This document shows, one piece after another, positions 1 through 8,346 of a stretch of 64,000 bases of DNA. Positions within the stretch are counted from its first letter, which is position 1, and every line of letters begins with the position of its first letter. The stretch is taken from the NCBI RefSeq assembly GCF_000212415.1, contig NC_015500.1, forward strand, positions 1,674,001 through 1,738,000, given 5' to 3'. Both the position numbers and the translations under genes were made by a program. Origin of the DNA: Treponema brennaborense DSM 12168 (lineage in GTDB: Bacteria > Spirochaetota > Spirochaetia > Treponematales > Treponemataceae). Under the pieces are notes generated by a model, which made no database searches, was not told where the DNA came from, and saw only the letters and a program-made list of their open reading frames with translations.

Positions 1-1
1 C

Positions 2-61
2 ATTTATTACTATTTTGAAAAAATAGACGATGAATGGTTTCTTTCATTGGACAGATTATAA
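2..61 (+). CDS. C-terminal end of an unidentified protein (partial)
   Basis: An open frame runs in from the left edge and ends at TAA 59-61. It encodes about 19 residues ending YFEKIDDEWFLSLDRL. The aromatic and acidic composition, and the position just before a promoter and a new gene, suggest the true C-terminus of an upstream protein rather than chance. The segment is too short to assign a family. It resembles the last strand of small secreted domains ending in a 'YYFEK-DG-W' pattern, but that is only an impression. Confidence 0.5.
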   Translation: MYYYFEKIDDEWFLSLDRL

Positions 62-63
62 CA

Positions 64-92
64 TTGATTTTTTACCCGACATGAGATATACT
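64..92 (+). promoter_or_regulatory. sigma-70-type promoter for the HEAT-repeat protein gene
   Basis: TTGATT (64-69), a 17-base spacer and TATACT (87-92) lie upstream of an AGGAGG ribosome binding site at 113-118. TATACT recurs as the -10 hexamer at several other starts in this window. Confidence 0.6.
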
Positions 93-123
93 GAATGGAA
101 TCTGAGAGTATCAGGAGGAAATG

Positions 124-828
124 ATGAAAACAGTCAGAGTTGCAGCAGCCGTATGTGCCGGTCTGTTTTGCATGAACTTGTTTGCGCAGCAGCAGCAGGT
201 AACACGGAAAACTGAAACAACTGTTGAAGAAGAATATCTGAGCAACGTGGAGGATGTCATCATCCGGGAATTATCGCAGGCGGAAGACCGCGACAATAAA
301 TTCGTATCACTGCAATATATTGAAAACGCACTCGCAGCCGGCAGAACGAGCCCTGATATTCAGACCGCACTGGAATCGCTTGCCGGTGAAGGCATTACGA
401 CGCAGTCGCGAACGAACGGCCGGCTCATGAACAACTTTCCCGACGTGCGCACGAAAGCGTGCGAACTGCTGGGCCAGCTTCCCACGGAAGAATCAAAAAC
501 CACATTGGTAAAAATCGCGCTTGCGGACAACGAACCGATGGTCGTAACGGCGGCGATCCGTTCTTTGGGCGACATCGGCATCAATTCAAACGACGAAGTC
601 GTTTCAACGATCGCATGGGCTCAGAAAAAATTCGCCGTTTTGAATCCCACGAGCAGCCTCGCGCTTGAAATTCTGTTCGCGTACGAAAAACTCGCTCCGA
701 CCGTACAGGATAAAGGACCGATGATTCAGTCAATATCTTCAATCGCGTCGAATTACACGTATGCTACGCCCGTCAGGACGAAAGCGCTCGACTTGCTGAA
801 AACGTTGACCGGACAGGCGTCCCGTTAA
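124..828 (+). CDS. secreted HEAT-repeat-like protein
   Basis: A protein of 234 residues. A signal peptide covers about residues 1-20: basic start, hydrophobic AAAVCAGLFCMNLFA, then a glutamine run. The rest is helical with repeated 'EALxxLA/KALELLGxL' patterns, typical of HEAT or Armadillo-type helical repeats. The protein is probably periplasmic and a protein-interaction scaffold; no enzyme motif is visible. ATG 124 is preferred over the tandem ATG 121 because AGGAGG (113-118) then sits 5 bases upstream instead of 2. It has its own promoter and is followed by a hairpin terminator shared with the opposing tRNA-Arg gene. The partner is unknown. Confidence 0.8.
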   Translation: MKTVRVAAAVCAGLFCMNLFAQQQQVTRKTETTVEEEYLSNVEDVIIRELSQAEDRDNKFVSLQYIENALAAGRTSPDIQTALESLAGEGITTQSRTNGRLMNNFPDVRTKACELLGQLPTEESKTTLVKIALADNEPMVVTAAIRSLGDIGINSNDEVVSTIAWAQKKFAVLNPTSSLALEILFAYEKLAPTVQDKGPMIQSISSIASNYTYATPVRTKALDLLKTLTGQASR

Positions 829-840
829 CGGCAAAACAAA

Positions 841-870
841 AAGGACATCCTAAAAGGATGTCCTTAGTTT
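841..870. terminator. bidirectional intrinsic terminator between the HEAT-repeat gene and tRNA-Arg
   Basis: A perfect 11-bp stem (841-851 with 855-865) with a 3-base AAA loop. An A-rich flank lies on the left and a T-containing flank on the right. It can end the plus-strand gene and the minus-strand tRNA. Confidence 0.8.
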
Positions 871-877
871 ATGGGAA

Positions 878-951
878 CGAGAGATACAGGATTCGAACCT
901 GCCACCTTCGCCTCCGGAGGGCGACGCTCTATCCAAATGAGCTAATCTCTC
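878..951 (-). tRNA. tRNA-Arg (anticodon CCG)
   Basis: On the minus strand the sequence folds as a complete cloverleaf. The acceptor stem pairs GAGAGAT with ATCTCTC, and the discriminator is G. The D arm pairs GCTC with GAGC. The anticodon stem pairs TCGCC with GGCGA around the loop CTCCGGA, giving anticodon CCG. The T arm is GCAGG-TTCGAAT-CCTGT. The 3' CCA is not encoded. It reads CGG arginine codons. Confidence 0.95.
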
Positions 952-962
952 ACGCGGTTATT

Positions 963-991
963 AGGATATAGATAATTACCTTCAATGTCAA
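963..991 (-). promoter_or_regulatory. promoter of tRNA-Arg
   Basis: On the minus strand TTGACA (plus 986-991) is separated by 17 bases from TATCCT (plus 963-968). This places the transcript start a few bases before the tRNA 5' end at 951. Confidence 0.75.
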
Positions 992-1035
992 GTAATAAAC
1001 GGCGTACAGTACAAAAATAAACTAAGGAAGTTCAT

Positions 1036-1629
1036 ATGGAACCTATAATACTTGCATCGGGTTCACCTCGAAGGCAAGAAATATTGAAAATGATGGGAAT
1101 CCCGTTTCAGGTCATCATTCCCGACGTAGACGAATCGGACACGGGAGACATGGAACTTGAACTCATACCAGAATTCCTCGCTTCAAAAAAAGTCGAGTAC
1201 GTGACAAAAGTCCTGCCGCCGGAACAGGAAGTACCGTGGATTTTAGGTGCCGACACGCTTACCATTCTTGACGGAAAAACATACGGCAAACCTGCGGACA
1301 CGGACGAAGCAACGCGTTTTTTGGAAACGTTTTCGGGAAAAACGCAAACCGTCGTTACGTCACTCGCCTTATACAACGGGAATCTGCATTTTCTGAGTAC
1401 CCGAACGTGTAAAACGCTCGTAACGTTCACGGAACTTTCAAAAGAAGAAATAGACTGGTACCTTTCGACCGGTGAGTGGCATAACGCAGCCGGCGGCTAC
1501 CGCATACAAGGGCTTGCCTCGTATTTTATCCGTAAAATAGAAGGAACGAACAGCGCCGTCGTCGGCTTGCCACTTTTTGAATTATATGATATGTTAAAGG
1601 AGCAAGGTTATTCCCTTATCGGTGATTAA
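1036..1629 (+). CDS. maf: Maf-family nucleotide pyrophosphatase
   Basis: A protein of 197 residues, the normal length for Maf. The N-terminus has the family signature LASGSPRRQEIL (residues 6-17), followed by the ILGADT motif and the KPADTDEA segment that help form the nucleotide pocket. Maf proteins hydrolyse non-canonical or methylated nucleoside triphosphates (dTTP/UTP/m5U class) to monophosphates and are linked to housecleaning or septum control. The start ATG follows AAGGAAG with 5-base spacing. It is the first gene of the plus-strand block leading to rpsB. Substrate choice (YhdE-like or YceF-like) cannot be told from the sequence alone. Confidence 0.93.
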   Translation: MEPIILASGSPRRQEILKMMGIPFQVIIPDVDESDTGDMELELIPEFLASKKVEYVTKVLPPEQEVPWILGADTLTILDGKTYGKPADTDEATRFLETFSGKTQTVVTSLALYNGNLHFLSTRTCKTLVTFTELSKEEIDWYLSTGEWHNAAGGYRIQGLASYFIRKIEGTNSAVVGLPLFELYDMLKEQGYSLIGD

Positions 1630-1788
1630 ACGCACGGTACGGGAAAACGGTGCCGGAAAACCGTACGGATTGTGTGTCCGCCGGTTTATCCGATCTTCCG
1701 GGCGCAAAACGAACTTTTTGTCCGTTTTGCCAACGAGAATCAGAGTCAGGTGGAAAAACGATCCGTTTTTCCGGTGAAGGAGTATCTC
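1630..1788 (+). promoter_or_regulatory. structured leader before rpsB
   Basis: This 159-base gap between maf and rpsB holds several hairpins: a GC-rich one around 1635-1668; an 8-bp stem (1704-1711 with 1723-1730, GCAAAACG/CGTTTTGC); and a perfect 9-bp stem (1752-1760 with 1764-1772, GGAAAAACG/CGTTTTTCC) only 4 bases before the AAGGAG site. rpsB leaders are autoregulated by S2 in several bacteria; such a role here is inference. Confidence 0.5.
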
Positions 1789-2655
1789 ATGGCAGTAGTA
1801 ACCATGAAGAGTCTGCTTGAGTCAGGTGTACATTTCGGACATCAGGTCAAGCGTTGGGATCCCCGCATGAAAAAATATATTTTTGCGGAAAGAAACGGGA
1901 TTCATATTATCGATTTGCAGAAAACGATCGTTTCCATTAAGGAAGCGTACGAAGCGGTCCGCAAAGTAACCGTTGCCGGCAAATCCGTACTGTTCGTCGG
2001 TACAAAAAAACAGGCGCAGCAGGCTATCGCCAAAGAAGCGGAACGCTGCGGCATGTATTATGTAAACAATCGCTGGCTCGGCGGTATGCTTACCAACTTT
2101 TCAACCATCAAAAAGTCGCTGCTCCGTTTGAAAAAACTTGAAAAAATGGAAATCGACGGTACGTTTGAAAATCTTACCAAAAAAGAAATCGCATCCATTC
2201 AGAAAGAGAAAAGCAAACTTGAAAAGAACCTGGGCGGTATTAAAGAAATGAAAGATCTGCCCGGTATCATTTTCATCATCGATACGCACAAGGAACAGAT
2301 CGCGGTAGCGGAAGCACGCCGCATGGGCATTCCGATCGTTGCGGTAGTCGATACCAACTGCAATCCTGAAGGAATCGACTACCCCATTCCCGGCAACGAC
2401 GACGCTATCCGCGCAATCAGCCTGTTCACTCAGGTTATTGCGAACGCGGTTATCGACGCCGACAACGAAACGGGCTTGAAGATTATCGAAAATCTGCAGG
2501 ATGACGAAGACGAAGTAACGACGGACGCCGCCGTAAAATCGGAAGAAGAAGAAATCATCGATTACAGCAATTACACACCGACCGAACCTAAAGAAGAAGA
2601 CGAAGAAGCTTCCGAAGATACCGAATTGGTCGATGAGGATAAATTGTATAAATAA
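1789..2655 (+). CDS. rpsB: 30S ribosomal protein S2
   Basis: S2 of 288 residues, starting [19 protein letters not shown], with the hallmark GVHFGHQ and RWNPKM-like ([12 protein letters not shown]) segments and the [21 protein letters not shown] region. ATG 1789 has AAGGAG 6 bases upstream, so the in-frame upstream codons from 1672 are rejected. The C-terminus carries an acidic tail of about 50 residues after NLQDDEDE, longer than in E. coli S2, as seen in some spirochaetes. It forms part of the small-subunit head/platform and pairs here with tsf as in most bacteria. The structured leader suggests feedback control. Confidence 0.97.
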   Translation: MAVVTMKSLLESGVHFGHQVKRWDPRMKKYIFAERNGIHIIDLQKTIVSIKEAYEAVRKVTVAGKSVLFVGTKKQAQQAIAKEAERCGMYYVNNRWLGGMLTNFSTIKKSLLRLKKLEKMEIDGTFENLTKKEIASIQKEKSKLEKNLGGIKEMKDLPGIIFIIDTHKEQIAVAEARRMGIPIVAVVDTNCNPEGIDYPIPGNDDAIRAISLFTQVIANAVIDADNETGLKIIENLQDDEDEVTTDAAVKSEEEEIIDYSNYTPTEPKEEDEEASEDTELVDEDKLYK

Positions 2656-2812
2656 ACTCAAACAGGGGACAAGAATCGTCCGGGATTTTTTCGGACGAAT
2701 CCCTTGGTTCGAGCGTGAGTTTTACCGTGCACAAGCACGGTAAAGCCGACGGAATAACGGGGATGAGACGAATATCCTCGGTATCCCCATGCCTATAATT
2801 CTGGAGATATAA
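2656..2812 (+). promoter_or_regulatory. highly structured rpsB-tsf intercistronic region
   Basis: It holds three hairpins in 157 bases: CGTCCG/CGGACG (2677-2682 with 2692-2697); a perfect 10-bp stem with an ACAA loop (2721-2730 with 2735-2744); and a GGGGAT/ATCCCC stem (2759-2764 with 2783-2788). None has the T-run of a terminator, so they may tune processing, stability or translation of tsf. Confidence 0.5.
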
Positions 2813-3649
2813 ATGGAAATCAAAGCATCAGATGTAAAAGCGCTGCGTGAAAAAACCGGCGCCGGTATGATGGAATGCAAAAAAGCGCTGACGGAAACGA
2901 ACGGAGACGCTGCCGCTGCGGAAAAATTGTTAAAAGAGAAAGGTCTTGCCGCCGTTGAAAAACGTGCGGGACGCACGACCAGCGAAGGCCGCGTTTTCAT
3001 AAAAATCGAAGGCAAAAAAGCGGTTATCTGCGAATTGACCTGCGAAACGGACTTTGTCGCAAAGAACGAAGATTTTATCAAAATCGGAAACGATATCGCT
3101 GCGAAGGCGCTTGCCAAAGGGTTTACCTCCGTAAACGAAGAATTGTCGGGAATGCTGCTCGATCTGGCGACTAAAATCCGTGAAAACATGTCTCTGCGCC
3201 GCCTGGAAATCATCGATATTCCCGAAAACGCGGCCGTTTCAAGCTACGTTCACAGCGACGGTAAAACGGGCGTCGTCGTCGTATTGGCAGCCGATTCGGC
3301 GGCCGGCACGTCAAACGCGGAAGTGCAGGAATTCGCACACGACTGCTGTCTGCACATCGCGGCGTTCCTCCCCGCATACATTAAACGCGACGATGTCGAC
3401 GCGGCGTATATCGCCGAACAGACGGAAATTTTTACCAAACAGGTTGCCGAACTCGATAAACCTGAAAACGTAAAGGAAGGTATCGTTCAAGGAAAAATCA
3501 ACAAACATCTTGCGGAAATCTGTTTCCTTGATCAGCCGTTCGTCAAAGACGATAAAGTTTCCGTTGCAAAAAAGATGGAAGCAGTTGCAAAAGACGCCGG
3601 TACGAAATTGTCCCTGGCAAAAGTAGTAACGTATCAGTTGGGTGCGTAA
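2813..3649 (+). CDS. tsf: elongation factor Ts
   Basis: EF-Ts of 278 residues. The N-terminal UBA-like domain reads VKALREKTGAGMMECKKAL, and the conserved TDFVAKN motif that contacts EF-Tu lies near residues 80-86. A coiled-coil/dimerisation region and the C-terminal module complete the usual length. It exchanges GDP for GTP on EF-Tu in the cytoplasm. It follows rpsB as in most bacteria and is separated from frr by an intrinsic terminator-like hairpin, so rpsB-tsf are probably expressed more strongly than the downstream lipid-synthesis genes. Confidence 0.97.
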   Translation: MEIKASDVKALREKTGAGMMECKKALTETNGDAAAAEKLLKEKGLAAVEKRAGRTTSEGRVFIKIEGKKAVICELTCETDFVAKNEDFIKIGNDIAAKALAKGFTSVNEELSGMLLDLATKIRENMSLRRLEIIDIPENAAVSSYVHSDGKTGVVVVLAADSAAGTSNAEVQEFAHDCCLHIAAFLPAYIKRDDVDAAYIAEQTEIFTKQVAELDKPENVKEGIVQGKINKHLAEICFLDQPFVKDDKVSVAKKMEAVAKDAGTKLSLAKVVTYQLGA

Positions 3650-3667
3650 CGCACGCAGCGGACGGAT

Positions 3668-3722
3668 ACGGGACGGACGAAACGCTTCGTTTAACCGCCC
3701 CCGTCCGCCCGTACGTTTTTTT
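3668..3722 (+). terminator. terminator/attenuator between tsf and frr
   Basis: An outer stem ACGGG-A-CGGAC pairs with GTCCG-C-CCGT, and an inner stem AAACG pairs with CGTTT. A run of seven T follows directly (about 3716-3722). The frr ribosome binding site comes immediately after, so partial readthrough would set the level of frr to rseP. Confidence 0.75.
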
Positions 3723-3738
3723 ATATCAGGAGTTTACA

Positions 3739-4290
3739 ATGGCAGAAAACGATAAAAGCATTGCCCGCATGGAAAAAACGATTGCGGCGTTAAAAGATGA
3801 TTTTAAGACACTCCGGACCGGCCGCGCTTCCGCGGCGATTTTTGATAAAGTCCGCGTCGACTATTACGGTACGCCTACTCCGCTGAATCAGGTCTCAACG
3901 ATTTCGGTTCCCGAAGCGCGTTCAATCGTCATTCAGCCCTTTGATAAATCGCTGATCGGCGAAATTGAAAAAGCGATTCAGAAATCGGAACTGGGACTGA
4001 ACCCGTCGAACGACGGCAAAGTGATCCGCATCGCCATTCCGCCGTTAACGGCGGACCGCCGCAAGGAACTGGTAAAACAGGCGAAAGCGACGGCGGAAAA
4101 CAGCCGCGTCGCCATCCGTAATATCCGCCGCGACGGAAACGACGATCTGAAAAAACAGCAGAAAGACGGCTCGCTTACCGAAGACGGTTTAAAAACGGCG
4201 GAAACGGAACTCCAGAAATCAACCGATAAATTCATTCAGGATATAAATAAGATTCTTGAAGAAAAAGAAAAAGAAATAATGGAAGGCTGA
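3739..4290 (+). CDS. frr: ribosome recycling factor
   Basis: RRF of 183 residues, the family's normal length. The start is MAENDKSIARMEKTIAALKDD; the conserved LRTGRASAAIFDKVRVDYYG segment and the LTADRRKELVKQAK region of the long helical bundle follow. With EF-G it splits post-termination ribosomes; an EF-G is encoded at 34199-36232 in this window. An AGGAG site lies 8 bases before the ATG. Its TGA overlaps the ATG of uppS by one base (TGATG), indicating translational coupling. Confidence 0.97.
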   Translation: MAENDKSIARMEKTIAALKDDFKTLRTGRASAAIFDKVRVDYYGTPTPLNQVSTISVPEARSIVIQPFDKSLIGEIEKAIQKSELGLNPSNDGKVIRIAIPPLTADRRKELVKQAKATAENSRVAIRNIRRDGNDDLKKQQKDGSLTEDGLKTAETELQKSTDKFIQDINKILEEKEKEIMEG

Positions 4291-4994
4291 TGACCGCAGC
4301 AATCGATATGCATACCGTTCCCGCCCACATCGGCATTATCATGGACGGGAACGGCCGCTGGGCAAAAAAAAGAAATTTACCGCGTACGTTCGGCCATAAA
4401 GAAGGGCTCGAAACCGCAAAAAAAATAGTTGCCGCCGCCGCCCGAATCGGCGTCAAATACGTAACGCTTTATACGTTCTCTACCGAAAATTGGAAACGCA
4501 CACAAGAAGAAGTCGGTTTTCTCATGAACCTCATACAGACCCATTTGCGGGGTGAATTTGAGTTTTATAAGAAAAACGGAATCAGAATACGCCATCTGGG
4601 CGACGTAAGCGGCTTACCTGAAAATATCAGCAAAGAAATCCTGCTTGCCGAATCGGATACGGAACAGTTCACCGGTCTGACGGTCGTTTTGGCGATAAAT
4701 TACGGCGGCAGAGACGAACTTATCAGAGCGTTCAAAAAATTTGCCGAAACTCGCAGCGCTAAGGACGTTACGCCGGAAGCATTGACGGAATTCTGCGATA
4801 TACCGGAATTGCCTGACGCCGATTTGATTATCAGAACCGGCGGAGAAAAACGACTGAGCAATTTTTTGATGTGGCATTCGGCCTACGCGGAGTTGGTGTT
4901 TACCGACACGCTTTGGCCGGATTATACGGAGCGGGAATTTCACGACGCGATCGCAGAATACCGGAGCAGAAACAGACGCTTCGGCGGAATCTGA
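4290..4994 (+). CDS. uppS: undecaprenyl diphosphate synthase (cis-prenyltransferase)
   Basis: A protein of 234 residues. The family signature HIGIIMDGNGRWAKKR contains the catalytic Asp of the DGNGRWA motif. The FSTENW and RTGGEKRLSNFLMW motifs (RxSxF/W substrate site) are also present. It condenses isopentenyl diphosphates onto farnesyl diphosphate to make the undecaprenyl carrier used in peptidoglycan assembly at the inner membrane. It sits between frr and cdsA, as in many bacteria. The start overlaps the frr stop; the alternative ATG six codons later would lose only unconserved residues. Confidence 0.96.
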   Translation: MTAAIDMHTVPAHIGIIMDGNGRWAKKRNLPRTFGHKEGLETAKKIVAAAARIGVKYVTLYTFSTENWKRTQEEVGFLMNLIQTHLRGEFEFYKKNGIRIRHLGDVSGLPENISKEILLAESDTEQFTGLTVVLAINYGGRDELIRAFKKFAETRSAKDVTPEALTEFCDIPELPDADLIIRTGGEKRLSNFLMWHSAYAELVFTDTLWPDYTEREFHDAIAEYRSRNRRFGGI

Positions 4995-5006
4995 CAGAGG
5001 TAAAAT

Positions 5007-5867
5007 ATGAGTAAAATCGTACAACGTTTATTGACTTTCTTCGTCGGCATTCCGTTAGTATTGCTTATCGTGTACGTTCCGTTCCGGCAGCATATCATAC
5101 TGCACGCGGCGCTCATCATCGTAGCGACGCTGTCTTCCGTTGAAATTTATCATCTGCTGCGATTGAAATCACCGATGCAGCCGATGGTACCGGTCGTACT
5201 GCTTTCGGCAGTCATTCCGGTAATCGCCCTCGTTTGTGCGCTCACCGGCTTAACGTTTGAATTGACGACGTTCGCGTTTATCATCGCTTTTATGATTTTG
5301 CTGGTTCTGGAAATATTCGTTCCGGCAAAAAGTCGGGAAAACGACACTGAAATCTTTGCCGACTCAAATAAACGGATAACAGGTTCGCTGTTCGTACTGC
5401 TGTACGGCGGGTATCTGCTCACGTTCGTGTCGCGCATGACGCGGCTGCCGTACGCGACGCAGTATATTACGGTATTTTTAGTAATGGTGTTCATCTGCGA
5501 TTCGTTCGCATGGCTGTTCGGCATGTTGTTCGGCACAAACAACCGGGGATTCGTCAAGGCGAGTCCCAATAAAAGCATCGCGGGATTCGTCGGCGGTATC
5601 TGCGGATCCATGCTGGCAGGCGCCGCGGGATGGTTTTGCTGGCCGGAAATATTTACCGGTTCCGTCGTCAAAATGCTCGTACTCGGTTTTACCGTCGCCG
5701 TAACGGCTATTCTCGGAGATCTGGCGGAATCGGTGTTCAAACGATCCGCGCAATGCAAAGATTCAGGCAACTTGATACCGGGACGGGGCGGAATTCTCGA
5801 TTCCGTCGATTCGATACTGCTGACCGCTCCCGTTTTTTATCTTTTATCGACGGTCATGTTCAGGTAG
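5007..5867 (+). CDS. cdsA: phosphatidate cytidylyltransferase
   Basis: An integral membrane protein of 286 residues with about 7-8 hydrophobic segments. The C-terminal signature reads KRSAQCKDSGNLIPGRGG followed by ILDSVDS. This matches the CDP-diglyceride synthetase pattern (K-D-x5-PGHGG-x2-DR-D-S), with Arg for His and Ser for the usual Arg. It makes CDP-diacylglycerol for phospholipid synthesis. AGAGG lies just upstream of ATG 5007. It is in operon with uppS and dxr. Confidence 0.93.
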   Translation: MSKIVQRLLTFFVGIPLVLLIVYVPFRQHIILHAALIIVATLSSVEIYHLLRLKSPMQPMVPVVLLSAVIPVIALVCALTGLTFELTTFAFIIAFMILLVLEIFVPAKSRENDTEIFADSNKRITGSLFVLLYGGYLLTFVSRMTRLPYATQYITVFLVMVFICDSFAWLFGMLFGTNNRGFVKASPNKSIAGFVGGICGSMLAGAAGWFCWPEIFTGSVVKMLVLGFTVAVTAILGDLAESVFKRSAQCKDSGNLIPGRGGILDSVDSILLTAPVFYLLSTVMFR

Positions 5868-5870
5868 CGT

Positions 5871-7007
5871 ATGAAAAAAAGGGTTCTCGTCCTCGGCTGC
5901 ACCGGTTCCATCGGCACCAGCACACTCGATATCATCCGCGAATTTCCGGATCGTTTTGAAGCGGCGGGACTTACCGCGCATACGGCGGCCGGGAAACTGA
6001 AAGCGCTTGCGGCAGAGTTCAAATGCCCGGCACTCCTCACCGGTCCGGCGACGGAAGCCGAAACGGAGCACTTTATCCGTTCAAGCGGAGCGGACGTCGC
6101 GGTAAACGGAATCGCCGGCTCGGCGGGATTGAAGCCGTCGGTCATGGTTTTGAACGCCGGCATCGATTTGGCGCTTGCAAACAAGGAAACGATCGTTATG
6201 GCCGGCCCGCTCGTTATCCGATTGGCCGAAGAAAACGGCTGCGCGCTGCTGCCGGTCGATTCGGAACATTCGGCGATATTCAATTTGATACGGCATTACG
6301 GTGCCGATTCAGTATCGGAAATCATACTGACGGCGTCCGGCGGACCTTTCAGATGCGTCCCTGCGGACGAACTTCCGTCGGTAACCGCCGCACAAGCGCT
6401 CCGCCATCCGACGTGGGATATGGGACAAAAGATTACGATCGATTCCGCGACGCTTGCCAATAAGGGACTTGAAGTCATAGAGGCGTGCCGGCTTTTCGGT
6501 TTTCCGCCCGAACGGGTAAAAGTGACCGTTCACCCGCAAAGTCTCGTGCATTCGCTCGTCAAAACGAACGACGGCGTGCTGTACGCGCAGATTTCGCATC
6601 CGGACATGCGGCATCCCATTTTAAGCGCGCTGACCTGGCCGGAAACCGTCCCGAATTCGCTTGAACCGTTCGATATCACCTGCCTGAACGCCGGCGCCGA
6701 CGGCAAAGAAATAACCATGACGTTCGCCGCTCCCCGGCTGAACGATTTTCCGATGCTGCCGCTCGCGTATGAAGCGGCAGCGAAAGGCGGTTCGTATACG
6801 ATCGCGTACAACGCCGCGAACGAAGTCGCCGCCCTCGCCTTTCTGCAGGGAAAAGCCGCGTTCCGCGATATAGACCGCATAACCGCACGGGTTATGCAAA
6901 AAGACTGGAGTACGCCGCCTGTTACCATTGCCGACGTATTTTTGTTTGATTCACAGGCGCGTTCGTATGCGGAACAATTGCTGACGGCGTCCGGAGGTTC
7001 TGATTGA
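5871..7007 (+). CDS. dxr: 1-deoxy-D-xylulose 5-phosphate reductoisomerase
   Basis: A protein of 378 residues with the NADPH-binding GCTGSIGTSTLDII at residues 9-22. The NKETIVMAG segment, the metal/substrate motif LPVDSEHSAIFN and the catalytic-loop TASGGPF and HPTWDMGQKITIDSATLANK regions follow. It is the second enzyme of the MEP isoprenoid pathway and supplies precursors for UppS encoded two genes upstream. The end overlaps the TTG start of rseP by 3-4 bases. Confidence 0.96.
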   Translation: MKKRVLVLGCTGSIGTSTLDIIREFPDRFEAAGLTAHTAAGKLKALAAEFKCPALLTGPATEAETEHFIRSSGADVAVNGIAGSAGLKPSVMVLNAGIDLALANKETIVMAGPLVIRLAEENGCALLPVDSEHSAIFNLIRHYGADSVSEIILTASGGPFRCVPADELPSVTAAQALRHPTWDMGQKITIDSATLANKGLEVIEACRLFGFPPERVKVTVHPQSLVHSLVKTNDGVLYAQISHPDMRHPILSALTWPETVPNSLEPFDITCLNAGADGKEITMTFAAPRLNDFPMLPLAYEAAAKGGSYTIAYNAANEVAALAFLQGKAAFRDIDRITARVMQKDWSTPPVTIADVFLFDSQARSYAEQLLTASGGSD

Positions 7008-8338
7008 CTATCGTATGGGGAATTCTCTGTCTCGGATTCATCGTGTTCATTCACGAATTGGGACATTTTATAGTTGCAAGAATGTGCGGCGTGACCGTAG
7101 AGAGTTTTTCCATCGGAATGGGTCCCGTTCTGCTTCACAAAACGATCAACGGCACCGACTACCGACTTTCGCTGCTGCCGGTCGGCGGTTACTGCGGCAT
7201 GAAAGGCGACACCGCATTCAAAGACGCTTTGGAACAGAACCTTCTGGAAATTCCTGCCGAATCGGACGGATTTTATGCGAATCCGGTCAAGCGAGCGCTC
7301 ATCGCGTTTGCAGGACCGTTCATGAATCTGCTGTTCGCCGTCGCCGCGTTTACCGTTATCGCCCTCACCGGCTACACGTATTATTCCGCCGACAGCCGCA
7401 TTATTCTGGCAACGGAATTATACGCCGACACGCCGTCCGCCGCACGGGAAGCGGGACTGAAAACAGGCGACCGGATTCTGAGCATAAACGGAAAGCCCGT
7501 TGAAACGTTTTCCGACATATCGGAACTCATCGGAACAAATCCGCGCAAAACGGTTGAAATCAGCGTACAGCGCGGCAACGAGCGGCTGTCGTTTACGGCG
7601 ACGACCGATATGGACACGGACAGCGGGCTGGGCAAGCTCGGCGTCATGAATTGGGTCGACCCGATCGTCAGCGGAATCGAAACGGACAGTCCCGCAGCCG
7701 AAGCCGGCTTGCAGCCGGGAGACCGAATTACGGCGGTAAACGGCAGCCCCGTTTTCAATACCGTCGATTTGCAGAAAACCCTGCCCTCAGGCGACAGCGC
7801 GGCCGTTTCGTACGTGCGCGGCGAGACCGAAGCCGTCTGCACTCTCACCGTTCCGGCGGAGGCTTCCGCAGGGCTTCGTTTTTCGGTGCCTGCGCACGAA
7901 GCGCAGCGATATTCGTTCTTTCCGGCTATCGGACGCGGCGTCGCCGAAACGGGAAATCTTATCGCACTGACATTTAAAAGCATCGGACTGCTGTTCCAAG
8001 GCGTCGACGTAACGCAGGCAGTTTCCGGCCCGGTACGCATCACCGTCATGCTCGGCGACACGGTAAAAAGCGGATTTGAAGCCGGATTCCGCGCGGGTCT
8101 GGTCAGTACGCTGAATTTTTTGGCGCTCATCAGCATTTCATTGTGCATCATGAATTTGCTGCCGATTCCGATTTTGGACGGCGGCATCATTCTGTTCGCA
8201 ATCATCGAACTGCTGCGGAAAAAACAGATCCGGCCGAAAATCATTTATTACATACAATTCGCAGGCGTTGCTTTTATCGTACTTTTATTCGGAGTGGCCC
8301 TGTTCAGTGACATACGCTACGTTTTAGCAGGATTTTGA
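7004..8338 (+). CDS. rseP: RseP-family site-2 intramembrane metalloprotease
   Basis: A protein of 444 residues. HELGH (residues 17-21) in the first transmembrane helix is the zinc site. Two PDZ-like domains follow, the first with 'AREAGLKTGDRILSINGKPV' and the second with 'AEAGLQPGDRITAVNGSPV'. The C-terminal MNLLPIPILDGG motif supplies the third ligand. The start is TTG 7004, with GGAGG 7 bases upstream. RseP cleaves anti-sigma factors and remnant signal peptides in the inner membrane. A membrane-spanning zinc-finger anti-sigma factor (50684-51403) in this window could be a substrate, but that is inference. Confidence 0.94.
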   Translation: MTIVWGILCLGFIVFIHELGHFIVARMCGVTVESFSIGMGPVLLHKTINGTDYRLSLLPVGGYCGMKGDTAFKDALEQNLLEIPAESDGFYANPVKRALIAFAGPFMNLLFAVAAFTVIALTGYTYYSADSRIILATELYADTPSAAREAGLKTGDRILSINGKPVETFSDISELIGTNPRKTVEISVQRGNERLSFTATTDMDTDSGLGKLGVMNWVDPIVSGIETDSPAAEAGLQPGDRITAVNGSPVFNTVDLQKTLPSGDSAAVSYVRGETEAVCTLTVPAEASAGLRFSVPAHEAQRYSFFPAIGRGVAETGNLIALTFKSIGLLFQGVDVTQAVSGPVRITVMLGDTVKSGFEAGFRAGLVSTLNFLALISISLCIMNLLPIPILDGGIILFAIIELLRKKQIRPKIIYYIQFAGVAFIVLLFGVALFSDIRYVLAGF

Positions 8339-8346
8339 GGTATCAT

